DNA from: Clostridia bacterium
GTDB lineage: Bacteria; Bacillota; Clostridia; Oscillospirales; CAG-272
DNA length: 6,727 nt
Assembly (NCBI GenBank): GCA_017452335.1
Contig: JAFTMP010000099.1
Location: 1-6,727 of the forward strand
Direction: 5' to 3'
Shown here: piece after piece, positions 1 through 3,845 of the stretch
Numbering within the stretch: position 1 is the first letter of the stretch
How the letters are laid out: each line of letters opens with the position of its first letter
The notes under the pieces: model-generated
The model's input: the letters and a program-made list of their open reading frames with translations, nothing else
Told to the model about the DNA's origin: nothing
Databases searched by the model: none
Made by a program: the position numbers and the translations under genes

Positions 1-63
1 TAAAAAAGCCTCTCTTTCAGCTGTTTGTAAGGGTGGAACATTTCGTTTGCTCTTTGTTTTTGG

Positions 64-88
64 ATGCGCGTGTGTGCGCGTGCGCGCG
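64..88. other. Alternating purine/pyrimidine tract (Z-DNA-prone)
   Basis: From A64 to G88 every base strictly alternates purine and pyrimidine, mostly CG and TG steps. Such tracts are known to adopt left-handed Z-DNA under negative supercoiling. It lies in the non-coding leader about 70 bases before the immA start. Whether it acts as a supercoil sensor, a boundary, or nothing at all is inference. The rest of 1-160 shows no convincing gene: a TATACT at 112-117 resembles a -10, but the nearest -35-like TTGGCA (95-100) is only 11 bases away, so no promoter is called. Confidence 0.6.
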
Positions 89-122
89 AAGGAATTGGCA
101 AAACTTTCTTGTATACTTTTTG

Positions 123-151
123 CCTCCGGTAATGTAGAATTTTGTCGGAGG
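123..151 (+). promoter_or_regulatory. Inverted repeat covering the immA ribosome site
   Basis: CCTCCG (123-128) is the exact reverse complement of CGGAGG (146-151), with a 17-base loop. The right arm is the core of the immA Shine-Dalgarno, whose full stretch GGAGGTGATC (147-156) is complementary to the 16S rRNA tail without a mismatch. If the message starts upstream of 123, this hairpin would hide the ribosome site and limit translation of the protease. If it starts near 124, as the TATACT at 112-117 would suggest, most of the left arm is lost. The effect is therefore inferred and depends on the transcript start. Confidence 0.4.
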
Positions 152-160
152 TGATCATTT

Positions 161-733
161 TTGAATTACAAGGATTATCAAAAATCAAGGGATCTTGTAT
201 GGAAGATCCTACTTCGTGAAGGGGTGCGGGCATTGCCTGTGGGCGTGGTCCCTCTTTGCCGGCAGATGGATATTGCCGTGAAGCTCTATGAAGGAGCGGG
301 AGAGGACGGGTACACACAGATGGTTGACGGGCAACCGGTGATCTTTATCAACCGTTCCACTGCGAGCAGAGGACGCAAACGGTTTACCGCTGCCCACGAA
401 CTGGGGCACGTGCTTCTTGGGCACGTGGGCAAGTATGCGCCGCTTGTGAACAGAGAGCCGGTCCTGCCGGGGCAGGGAATGATTGAGGAGCCGTGGGAGC
501 AGGGGGCGAACATCTTTGCATCTCGCCTTCTTGCACCCGCCTGTGTGCTGTGGGGGTGCGGGGCGTATGAGCCCGAGCGGATCATGCAGCTTTGCGATAT
601 CAGCTACCAAGCGGCGGTATTTCGCGCTGCACGGATGGAAGAACTGCGGGAGATAGGAAGGTTTTTATCCTCACCGCTTGAACGGGCGGTGTATGAGCAA
701 TTCCTGCCCTTTATCAGAGAGCACCGATTTTAA
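161..733 (+). CDS. immA: ImmA/IrrE-type zinc metalloprotease (anti-repressor)
   Basis: A 190-aa protein of the ImmA/IrrE (COG2856, DUF955) family. The zinc motif HELGH is at residues 79-83, preceded by FTAA, and a likely third ligand is Glu113 in ExGANxFASRLLAP (113-126), the usual family layout. Known members such as ICEBs1 ImmA cleave the partner phage or ICE repressor to trigger induction, and the neighbouring repressor is the likely substrate. The start is a TTG at 161, chosen because the excellent GGAGGTGATC site ends 4 bases before it and no ATG fits. Unusually, the gene is not in an operon with its repressor: the two face each other and their stop codons abut inside the palindrome TTTAATTAAA (729-738). 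Read-through would be antisense to the repressor gene. The family call is secure; the substrate is inferred. Confidence 0.93.
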   Translation: MNYKDYQKSRDLVWKILLREGVRALPVGVVPLCRQMDIAVKLYEGAGEDGYTQMVDGQPVIFINRSTASRGRKRFTAAHELGHVLLGHVGKYAPLVNREPVLPGQGMIEEPWEQGANIFASRLLAPACVLWGCGAYEPERIMQLCDISYQAAVFRAARMEELREIGRFLSSPLERAVYEQFLPFIREHRF

Positions 734-1093
734 TTAAAGATCGTCGGGTGCATCGGGGAGCTGGTCGATGAGCAATTGCAGGGCTTGCATCTGTTCATCG
801 GTCAGCCTTTTTTCAAGGCGTCTGCCGTCTCTGCCTATAATTCTGATTACGTTTTTATCAGAAAGCACTTCGGAGTCGGAGTGCTTTTCTTCTTTGCCGA
901 GAAGATAATCAACTGAGACACCAAAGAATTCTGCGATTTTAGGAAGATGCTTGGTGTAGGATTTGATGCGCCCAGACTTCCAATCAGTAAAAGCGTTTTG
1001 GGTTATTCCGAGATAGTCAGTCAGATCCTTTTGCTTTTTTCCCTGTTCGTTAAGCAGTTTAAGGATGATTTGAATTTCTTTACTTTGTTCCAT
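734..1093 (-). CDS. XRE-family phage repressor (ImmR/CI-like)
   Basis: A 119-aa protein with an N-terminal XRE helix-turn-helix (roughly residues 7-66; second and recognition helices about 21-40, QKDLTDYLGITQ then NAFTDWKSG), ending in the typical GVSVDYLLG. The C-terminal 50 residues are short, with an LTDEQMQALQLLIDQL helix suited to oligomerisation, and there is no S24 self-cleavage domain. That architecture matches repressors inactivated in trans by an ImmA protease, such as ICEBs1 ImmR, and an ImmA gene sits directly next door. The start is ATG at 1093: AAGGAGGAG (1098-1106, complement) gives ideal spacing, and a longer in-frame reading to 1348 would cross the operators. It probably represses the divergent early promoter and its own, since matching operators lie in both promoter spacers. 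Confidence 0.9.
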   Translation of the reverse strand: MEQSKEIQIILKLLNEQGKKQKDLTDYLGITQNAFTDWKSGRIKSYTKHLPKIAEFFGVSVDYLLGKEEKHSDSEVLSDKNVIRIIGRDGRRLEKRLTDEQMQALQLLIDQLPDAPDDL

Positions 1094-1110
1094 GATGCTC
1101 CTCCTTGTGA

Positions 1111-1122
1111 TTTTGTACAAAA
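1111..1122. promoter_or_regulatory. GTAC-class palindrome
   Basis: TTTTGTACAAAA is a perfect 12-bp palindrome just upstream of the repressor ribosome site and overlapping the proposed leftward -10. A related copy, TTGTACGA, lies at 1155-1162, 42 bases away (about four helical turns). The core differs from the CACTC...GAGTG operators, so it could bind a second regulator such as the Cro-like HTH protein at 1693-1896. That assignment is a guess. Confidence 0.5.
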
Positions 1123-1145
1123 ACACTCGTTTTGAGTGATTGCAA
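1117..1145 (-). promoter_or_regulatory. Weak leftward repressor promoter (PRM-like)
   Basis: Read leftward, TTGCAA (1145-1140) and TTTTGT (1122-1117) are 17 bases apart, with operator O1 (1124-1138) filling the spacer with one free base each side. This is exactly the geometry of the rightward promoter and its operator. The -35 matches consensus at 4 of 6 and the -10 at only 3 of 6, so on sequence alone it is weak. The predicted start near 1110 gives a short leader containing the repressor ribosome site. Called mainly on the mirrored geometry. Confidence 0.45.
1124..1138. promoter_or_regulatory. Operator O1 (repressor side)
   Basis: CACTCGTTTTGAGTG is a 15-bp inverted repeat with CACTC/GAGTG arms. 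It matches the reverse complement of O3 at 14 of 15 positions. It occupies the spacer of the proposed leftward promoter, so binding would shut off the repressor gene itself. Confidence 0.8.
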
Positions 1146-1164
1146 ATTGTGACGTTGTACGAAA

Positions 1165-1179
1165 TACTCAAAATGCTAA
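1165..1179. promoter_or_regulatory. Operator O2 (degenerate half-site)
   Basis: TACTCAAAATGCTAA matches O3 at 10 of 15 positions, all in the left arm and centre (ACTCAAAATG); the right arm is lost. Centres of O1, O2 and O3 are about 41 and 30 bases apart, near whole helical turns, so a weak third cooperative site is plausible. Confidence 0.5.
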
Positions 1180-1187
1180 TTTTACCA

Positions 1188-1216
1188 TTGACATCACTCA
1201 AAATGAGTGGTATTAT
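1188..1216 (+). promoter_or_regulatory. Rightward early promoter (PR-like)
   Basis: A perfect -35 TTGACA (1188-1193), a 17-base spacer and TATTAT (1211-1216) make a near-consensus sigma-A promoter, with a predicted start near 1223. Operator O3 fills the spacer with one free base each side, so a bound repressor would block polymerase directly. It would drive the rightward early gene chain beginning at 1265. Confidence 0.85.
1195..1209. promoter_or_regulatory. Operator O3 (early-promoter side)
   Basis: CACTCAAAATGAGTG is a 15-bp inverted repeat with perfect CACTC/GAGTG arms, the cleanest copy of the set. It sits between the -35 and -10 of the rightward promoter and is the expected main target of the repressor at 734-1093. 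Confidence 0.85.
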
Positions 1217-1264
1217 ATATCCGTACCTTGGTATAAAACATCGGTTGAAAGGAGGGAAAAAGCA

Positions 1265-1474
1265 ATGAAGAAATACCCACCGATGCCGCCTGAGCTTTAC
1301 GAAAAGCTTCGCAAGGTGCGTACGGCAAAAGAAGCAAGAGCGATTCACCGGGAATTGAAAAAGTACGGGGACGGGATGCCGTTTTATGCAAGATATCCTG
1401 ATTTTCCGCTTTGGGTTTCGGGTGCGGCTGTTGTGATTGCCGTTATTGGTTTGCTTTTGAAGGTTTTTATATAA
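1265..1474 (+). CDS. Small single-span membrane protein, unknown function
   Basis: A 69-aa protein, first gene of the rightward operon. The start is ATG 1265, placed by AAAGGAGGG (1248-1255 region) and lying downstream of the promoter; an in-frame reading from 1136 would include the operators. The N-terminal two thirds is charged and helical (about 10-35, KLRKVRTAKEARAIHRELKK). The C-terminus is a hydrophobic span (about 48-65, WVSGAAVVIAVIGLLL) ending KVFI. This suggests a protein anchored by its tail with the basic part in the cytoplasm. I do not recognise the family. Its 3' end overlaps by 8 bases the end of the leftward gene at 1467-1577. Confidence 0.75.
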   Translation: MKKYPPMPPELYEKLRKVRTAKEARAIHRELKKYGDGMPFYARYPDFPLWVSGAAVVIAVIGLLLKVFI

Positions 1475-1577
1475 GAGACTCGATGTCTTTTATCTCGTAT
1501 TTGCTTGTGCGAATGACCTTTTCTTTACCGATTTTCCGCAAAAGGCGAAGATGCTTTCCGCTCAAAGGCATGGACAT
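1467..1577 (-). CDS. 36-aa basic protein transcribed against the operon
   Basis: A short leftward gene reading MSMPLSGKHLRLLRKIG... and ending KYEIKDIESLI. It is basic and helical in the first 26 residues, with an acidic tail. The start is ATG 1577 (a second ATG is at 1571), with a ribosome site GAAAGGGGTG (1584-1593, complement) about 8 bases upstream. Behind it lies a near-consensus promoter with an extended -10 (1620-1648). The combination of strong promoter, ribosome site and sensible reading frame makes a real gene likely despite its size. It converges on the membrane-protein gene and overlaps its last 8 bases. No family is recognised; a DNA-binding or peptide regulator, or a lysogeny-expressed accessory gene, are all possible. 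Confidence 0.65.
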   Translation of the reverse strand: MSMPLSGKHLRLLRKIGKEKVIRTSKYEIKDIESLI

Positions 1578-1606
1578 TGCAAACACCCCTTTCAAAAAAT
1601 GTCTTG

Positions 1607-1618
1607 CTTTCCGGAAAG
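1607..1618. promoter_or_regulatory. 12-bp palindrome at leftward transcription start
   Basis: CTTTCCGGAAAG is a perfect palindrome that begins one base after the leftward -10 hexamer and spans the predicted start site near 1613, a classic operator position. Related sequences lie downstream in the small gene itself: TTTTCCGCAAAA (1532-1543, 9 of 12 matching) and CTTTCCGC (1554-1561). The binding protein is unknown; self-regulation or the nearby Cro-like protein are options. Confidence 0.55.
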
Positions 1619-1619
1619 T

Positions 1620-1648
1620 ATTATATCACAAAAAGATTTTTTAGTCAA
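1620..1648 (-). promoter_or_regulatory. Strong leftward promoter, extended -10
   Basis: On the complement: TTGACT (1648-1643), a 17-base spacer ending TGA, then TATAAT (1625-1620). The -35 is 5 of 6 and the -10 is perfect with a TGn extension. It is one of the best promoters in the window and faces left, giving a leader of about 36 bases to the 36-aa gene. Confidence 0.85.
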
Positions 1649-1692
1649 TACCGAGGTACGAACACAAACAGAGAGGAGAAGAAAAAAGAGGA

Positions 1693-1896
1693 ATGTTTGA
1701 CAGAAAAAAGCTATCGGACTTTATGAAGAAGCAAGAGCTGTGCGCTTCAGAGCTGGCAAGGCGGCTTTATGTGAGCGAGGGTGCCGTGAGGCACATTTTG
1801 ACGGGTCTGAAACAGCCCTCCCTTGCTATGACCGTGCAGCTTGCCGAGATGATGGGTTGCACGGTGGACGAGCTTCTTGTGAAGGAGGAAAAGTGA
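1693..1896 (+). CDS. Small XRE-family HTH regulator (Cro-like)
   Basis: A 67-aa protein that is essentially one XRE helix-turn-helix domain: CASELARRLYVSEGAVRHIL (17-36), GLKQPSL, a conserved LAEMMGCTVDELL ending (50-62), no further domain. Size and rightward orientation behind the early promoter fit a Cro-type or secondary repressor. The ribosome site GAGGAG (1673-1678) is 14 bases from the ATG, rather far, and a second GAGG is too close, so translation may be modest. Its stop overlaps the next start by one base (TGATG), implying coupled translation. The fold is secure; Cro function is inferred from position. Confidence 0.85.
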   Translation: MFDRKKLSDFMKKQELCASELARRLYVSEGAVRHILTGLKQPSLAMTVQLAEMMGCTVDELLVKEEK

Positions 1897-2165
1897 TGGA
1901 AAAGAAAGAACGACTTGAACGGTTGGAAGGGTATATACCCATCCTGCGAGGACTTATTTCCTATCACAAGAGGATGATGCTTGTGGGAAGTCAGCCGTGT
2001 CAGCAATGCAACGGCAATACGGGTGAGTGGGAACTTTGCAAAAATGCAGAGGAAAACCACAAAGAATGCCCCAAGGCATCCGCACTGAACGATTGGTACC
2101 TTGGGGTGCTTGAAGAGTCTTTACGGCTGATGAGTGAAGAGATCGTTGCTCTGCAAAGCAACTGA
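1896..2165 (+). CDS. 89-aa Cys-rich small phage protein
   Basis: Starts at ATG 1896, one base overlapped with the HTH gene's stop, with AAGGAGG (1882-1888) 7 bases ahead. The N-terminus is helical (EKKERLERLEGYIPILRGLISYHKR). Four cysteines, C35, C38, C48 and C58, around QPCQQCNGN and NHKEC, plus His55, resemble a metal-binding knuckle. A closing helix covers about 66-86. I do not recognise the family. The last 45 bases overlap the leftward Cys-rich gene. Coexpression with the Cro-like gene is very likely. Confidence 0.75.
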   Translation: MEKKERLERLEGYIPILRGLISYHKRMMLVGSQPCQQCNGNTGEWELCKNAEENHKECPKASALNDWYLGVLEESLRLMSEEIVALQSN

Positions 2166-2282
2166 CTCTTGTTCGGCAAGTTTTGAACACTTGTCGTGAC
2201 ACTCCACACAAGAAAGAGAGCGATTGGCTTCATCACAACCGTTTGAATAGTATTTGCCGTTTGGGTAGCGGTAGCAATACAC
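2121..2282 (-). CDS. Leftward 53-aa Cys-rich (zinc-knuckle-like) protein
   Basis: The complement reads a coherent small protein with C16, C25, C28 and C32 (CVECHDKC at 25-32), rich in Tyr and Asn near the start (RYPNGKYYSNG). It looks like a small zinc-binding protein. As written, it opens at GTG 2282, which has no ribosome site. The same frame continues upstream through one TAG (2291-2289) to a GTG at 2336, 15 codons away. That GTG has an ideal GGGAGGTG site and its own promoter (2360-2388). Either the gene is broken by this amber codon, or the true product is a 15-aa leader plus an internal start. Together the frame spans 2121-2336. It overlaps the end of the rightward gene at 1896-2165 by 45 bases. 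No rightward gene fits 2166-2405. Confidence 0.5.
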   Translation of the reverse strand: MYCYRYPNGKYYSNGCDEANRSLSCVECHDKCSKLAEQESVALQSNDLFTHQP

Positions 2283-2343
2283 GGTTTGCTATTTCTTGCG
2301 TATGGGGCAAAAGACTCTTATTTGAAGGGCGCTCACGCTTACA

Positions 2344-2358
2344 CCTCCCTTCGGGAGG
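2344..2358. promoter_or_regulatory. Palindrome at second leftward start
   Basis: CCTCCC-TTC-GGGAGG is a perfect 6-bp inverted repeat with a 3-base centre. It begins one base after the leftward -10 and spans the predicted start near 2353, as in the other leftward promoter. The arm nearest the gene contains the GGGAGG ribosome site for GTG 2336. It could be an operator or, if transcription starts slightly upstream, a hairpin masking that site. No T-run follows on either strand, so it is not a terminator. Confidence 0.5.
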
Positions 2359-2359
2359 A

Positions 2360-2388
2360 ATTGTATCACAGTTTTTTACAAAAAACAA
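2360..2388 (-). promoter_or_regulatory. Second leftward promoter, extended -10
   Basis: On the complement: TTGTTT (2388-2383), a 17-base spacer ending TGTGA, then TACAAT (2365-2360). The -10 matches 5 of 6 with a TGn extension; the -35 matches 3-4 of 6. The core TGTGATACAAT differs by one base from TGTGATATAAT in the promoter at 1620-1648. Confidence 0.65.
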
Positions 2389-2405
2389 CAATTCAAGGAG
2401 AAATT

Positions 2406-2672
2406 ATGGAAAAGAAAACCTACGGATTAACGGATGAGCAGGTAGAGGCGGAGATCGCACGGTTGAACGCCTCGCCCGATGTGGCACTTGCAAGAAAGGC
2501 GCAACGACTGAAATATAGACGACGCCAATATCTCTACGGACTTAGAGACCTTGAGAAGCGAGGAAAGATGCTCAGAGAATCGGGGATCACGGCGGAAATG
2601 CTTGACCGGCTGTATGCTGAGGTGGAGCGTTGTGGCTCTGAAGAGGATACGAGCTATGACAGTTTACATTAA
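2406..2672 (+). CDS. 88-aa charged helical early phage protein
   Basis: Starts at ATG 2406 with AAGGAG (2395-2400) 5 bases ahead. The protein is strongly charged: an acidic N-terminal helix (LTDEQVEAEIARLNASPDV), a very basic middle (ARKAQRLKYRRRQYLYGLRDLEKRGK, about 29-54), then an acidic helical end. The basic stretch suggests contact with nucleic acid. It is reminiscent of small uncharacterised early proteins common in Clostridia prophages, but I cannot name a family. It overlaps the next gene by 17 bases. The stretch before it (2166-2405) holds the leftward gene and its promoter; no convincing rightward promoter is visible there, so it probably depends on the upstream early promoter. Confidence 0.8.
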   Translation: MEKKTYGLTDEQVEAEIARLNASPDVALARKAQRLKYRRRQYLYGLRDLEKRGKMLRESGITAEMLDRLYAEVERCGSEEDTSYDSLH

Positions 2673-2961
2673 AAAGGAGCAGATGCCCGAACGGTGTCGG
2701 GAGTGTCGATTTCTTGACGACGAGGATCGGTGCATCTTGCTTGATGCAGAGGAAAACGACGGCACGGAAACCTTTGAGGCGCTTCATCAATTGTGCCCCT
2801 TGCGCGATGTAAAGGAGCGGGAGCGCTCTGCTGTGCTTGCGTTTAAGGAGCGGGTGGTGAAGTATTACAAGAATCTCAAAGGCTCTACACAGAGCGAAAT
2901 GGTTGCATTTAACGTGGAAGAATTTTGGAAAGAGGTCGCAAACAAAAACAAGGAGGTTTGA
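2656..2961 (+). CDS. 101-aa zinc-ribbon-like small phage protein
   Basis: Starts at ATG 2656 (GAGGAT at 2643-2648), overlapping the upstream gene. The opening MTVYIKKEQMPERCRECRF resembles a recurrent phage family whose members begin with a short beta strand, then MPxxCxxC, supporting this start over the ATG at 2683. Cysteines C14, C17, C26 and C47 are spaced as in a small zinc ribbon. The C-terminal half (about 52-101) is charged and helical (KERERSAVLAFKERVVKYYKN). Function unknown; probably a small DNA- or protein-binding early factor. Confidence 0.78.
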   Translation: MTVYIKKEQMPERCRECRFLDDEDRCILLDAEENDGTETFEALHQLCPLRDVKERERSAVLAFKERVVKYYKNLKGSTQSEMVAFNVEEFWKEVANKNKEV

Positions 2962-2965
2962 TAAG

Positions 2966-3190
2966 ATGATGACCTACGAAAAGCGGCACGAGATCCTTTC
3001 AAAGGACGCTCTGTCGATCGAGGACATGATGGAGTTGCTTGGTTTGAATTACCACATGGCGGCGAAGATCATTCGTGAGATCAAGTTTAAGTCTGATCGG
3101 CTGGGTATTCAAGGGAAGCTGCACACGCAGGACTATCTTGACTACTACGGTCTTTCGGGAAAAAGGTACGAAAGGGAGTGCGAGGAATGA
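2966..3190 (+). CDS. Excisionase-like small HTH protein
   Basis: A 74-aa protein, start ATG 2966 with AGGAGG (2951-2956) 9 bases upstream. Residues about 10-35 (LSKDALSIEDMMELLGLNYHMAAKIIREIK) form a helix-turn-helix with the SIEDMMELLGLN pattern seen in MerR/excisionase-type winged domains, followed by a short turn and a basic patch (KFKSDRLGIQGK) that could be the wing, then TQDYLDYYG. Such proteins act as Xis or as small early regulators. No integrase is in the window, so an excision role cannot be confirmed. Its TGA overlaps the next ATG (ATGA). Confidence 0.65.
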   Translation: MMTYEKRHEILSKDALSIEDMMELLGLNYHMAAKIIREIKFKSDRLGIQGKLHTQDYLDYYGLSGKRYERECEE

Positions 3191-3294
3191 AGGAGTTTTT
3201 ACTGGATGTTGCTGAATTTGCGGCAGGGGTTGTGGTACTCCTTGGAACGCTTGTGGGCGGTTACTTCGCCATTTGGCTGGCTATGGGAGGGTAA
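3187..3294 (+). CDS. 35-aa single-span membrane peptide
   Basis: ATG 3187 overlaps the previous stop in ATGA, with AAGGGAG (3172-3178) 8 bases ahead. After a short MKEFLLDVAEF it is almost all hydrophobic with glycines (AAGVVVLLGTLVGGYFAIWLAMGG), one transmembrane helix filling the protein. Its own end carries GGGAGG (3285-3290), the ribosome site of the next gene. No recognised family. Translational coupling and a good site make it probably expressed; it may be a membrane-acting early peptide. Confidence 0.6.
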   Translation: MKEFLLDVAEFAAGVVVLLGTLVGGYFAIWLAMGG

Positions 3295-3299
3295 ACGCA

Positions 3300-3845
3300 A
3301 TGAGTGTTTTAATTGATCTGACCCGGCGTAGGTTCGGCAGGCTTGTCGTTGTGGAAAGAGCATCATCAAAAAACGGACTTACGCGATGGCTTTGCCGGTG
3401 CGACTGAGGAAAATTAACCGTGGTTTACGGGAGCAACCTGCGCAGAGGCTACACGCAGTCTTGCGGGTGTTATCGGCGTGAGTGTGAACTGCATAGAGTC
3501 GAAACGCAGTTAAAAACCCACGGGGAATCTCACGGAGAGAACAAAACGCGGCTTTACGGCATTTGGAGTGGAATGCACACTCGTTGCTATAACCCGAGGG
3601 CAAAAACCTACGTTCACTACGGCGGGCGCGGTATTCGGATGTGTGACGAGTGGCTACATAGTTACGTTGCTTTTCGTGATTGGGCAATGAAAAACGGCTA
3701 TCAAGAGGGGCTTTCCGTTGACCGTATTGATGTAAACGGAAACTATTGCCCCGAAAACTGTCGATGGGCAACGGCAAAAGAACAAGCAACCAACCGCAGG
3801 AAGAGGCGGTGGAAAAAGAAACTTGAAGGAGCACAAGATGTATAA
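3300..3845 (+). pseudogene. Zinc-finger/HNH-like (AP2-type) homing nuclease gene with internal TGA
   Basis: One frame from ATG 3300 (GGGAGG 3285-3290, ideal spacing) to TAA 3843-3845 would encode 181 residues, but codon 36 is TGA (3405-3407). Before it: MSVLIDLTRRRFGRLVVVER, W30, C32, C34, D35. After it: GK, then SCGC (54-57). This is the CxCxC...SCGC finger of a phage family often annotated as HNH or AP2-domain, and the TGA sits exactly where the third Cys belongs, one base from TGC/TGT. The catalytic-looking part follows: LYGIWSGMHTRCYNP, YGGRGI..CDEW, and VDRID..GNYCPENCRW.T.KEQ..NRR, all intact. A GTG at 3420 with GAGGA (3406-3410) 9 bases ahead could restart translation of a 141-aa C-terminal part. 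Most likely a recently broken mobile nuclease gene. Confidence 0.75.

Noticed and set aside
95..117. TTGGCA...TATACT as an immA promoter
   Set aside because: The spacer is 11 bases, far from the 16-18 needed; no suitable alternative -35 is seen.
734..1348. Longer 204-aa form of the repressor starting at 1348
   Set aside because: It would translate through the operators and both promoters; the ATG at 1093 has a strong ribosome site and matches the start of the XRE domain.
1411..1644. Rightward 77-aa reading frame
   Set aside because: It overlaps the membrane-protein gene out of frame and is the shadow of the leftward 36-aa gene and its promoter.
2344..2358. CCTCCC/GGGAGG hairpin as a terminator
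   Set aside because: No T-run follows directly on either strand; its position at a predicted start site fits an operator or ribosome-site hairpin better.
2183..2437. Rightward 84-aa reading frame
   Set aside because: No ribosome site, low-quality composition, and it runs through the leftward promoter into the start of the 88-aa gene in another frame.
3405..3407. TGA at codon 36 read as selenocysteine
   Set aside because: The replaced residue is a structural zinc-finger Cys, not a redox site. The only nearby hairpin candidate (AACC-GT-GGTT, about 3415-3425) has too short a loop for a bacterial SECIS element.
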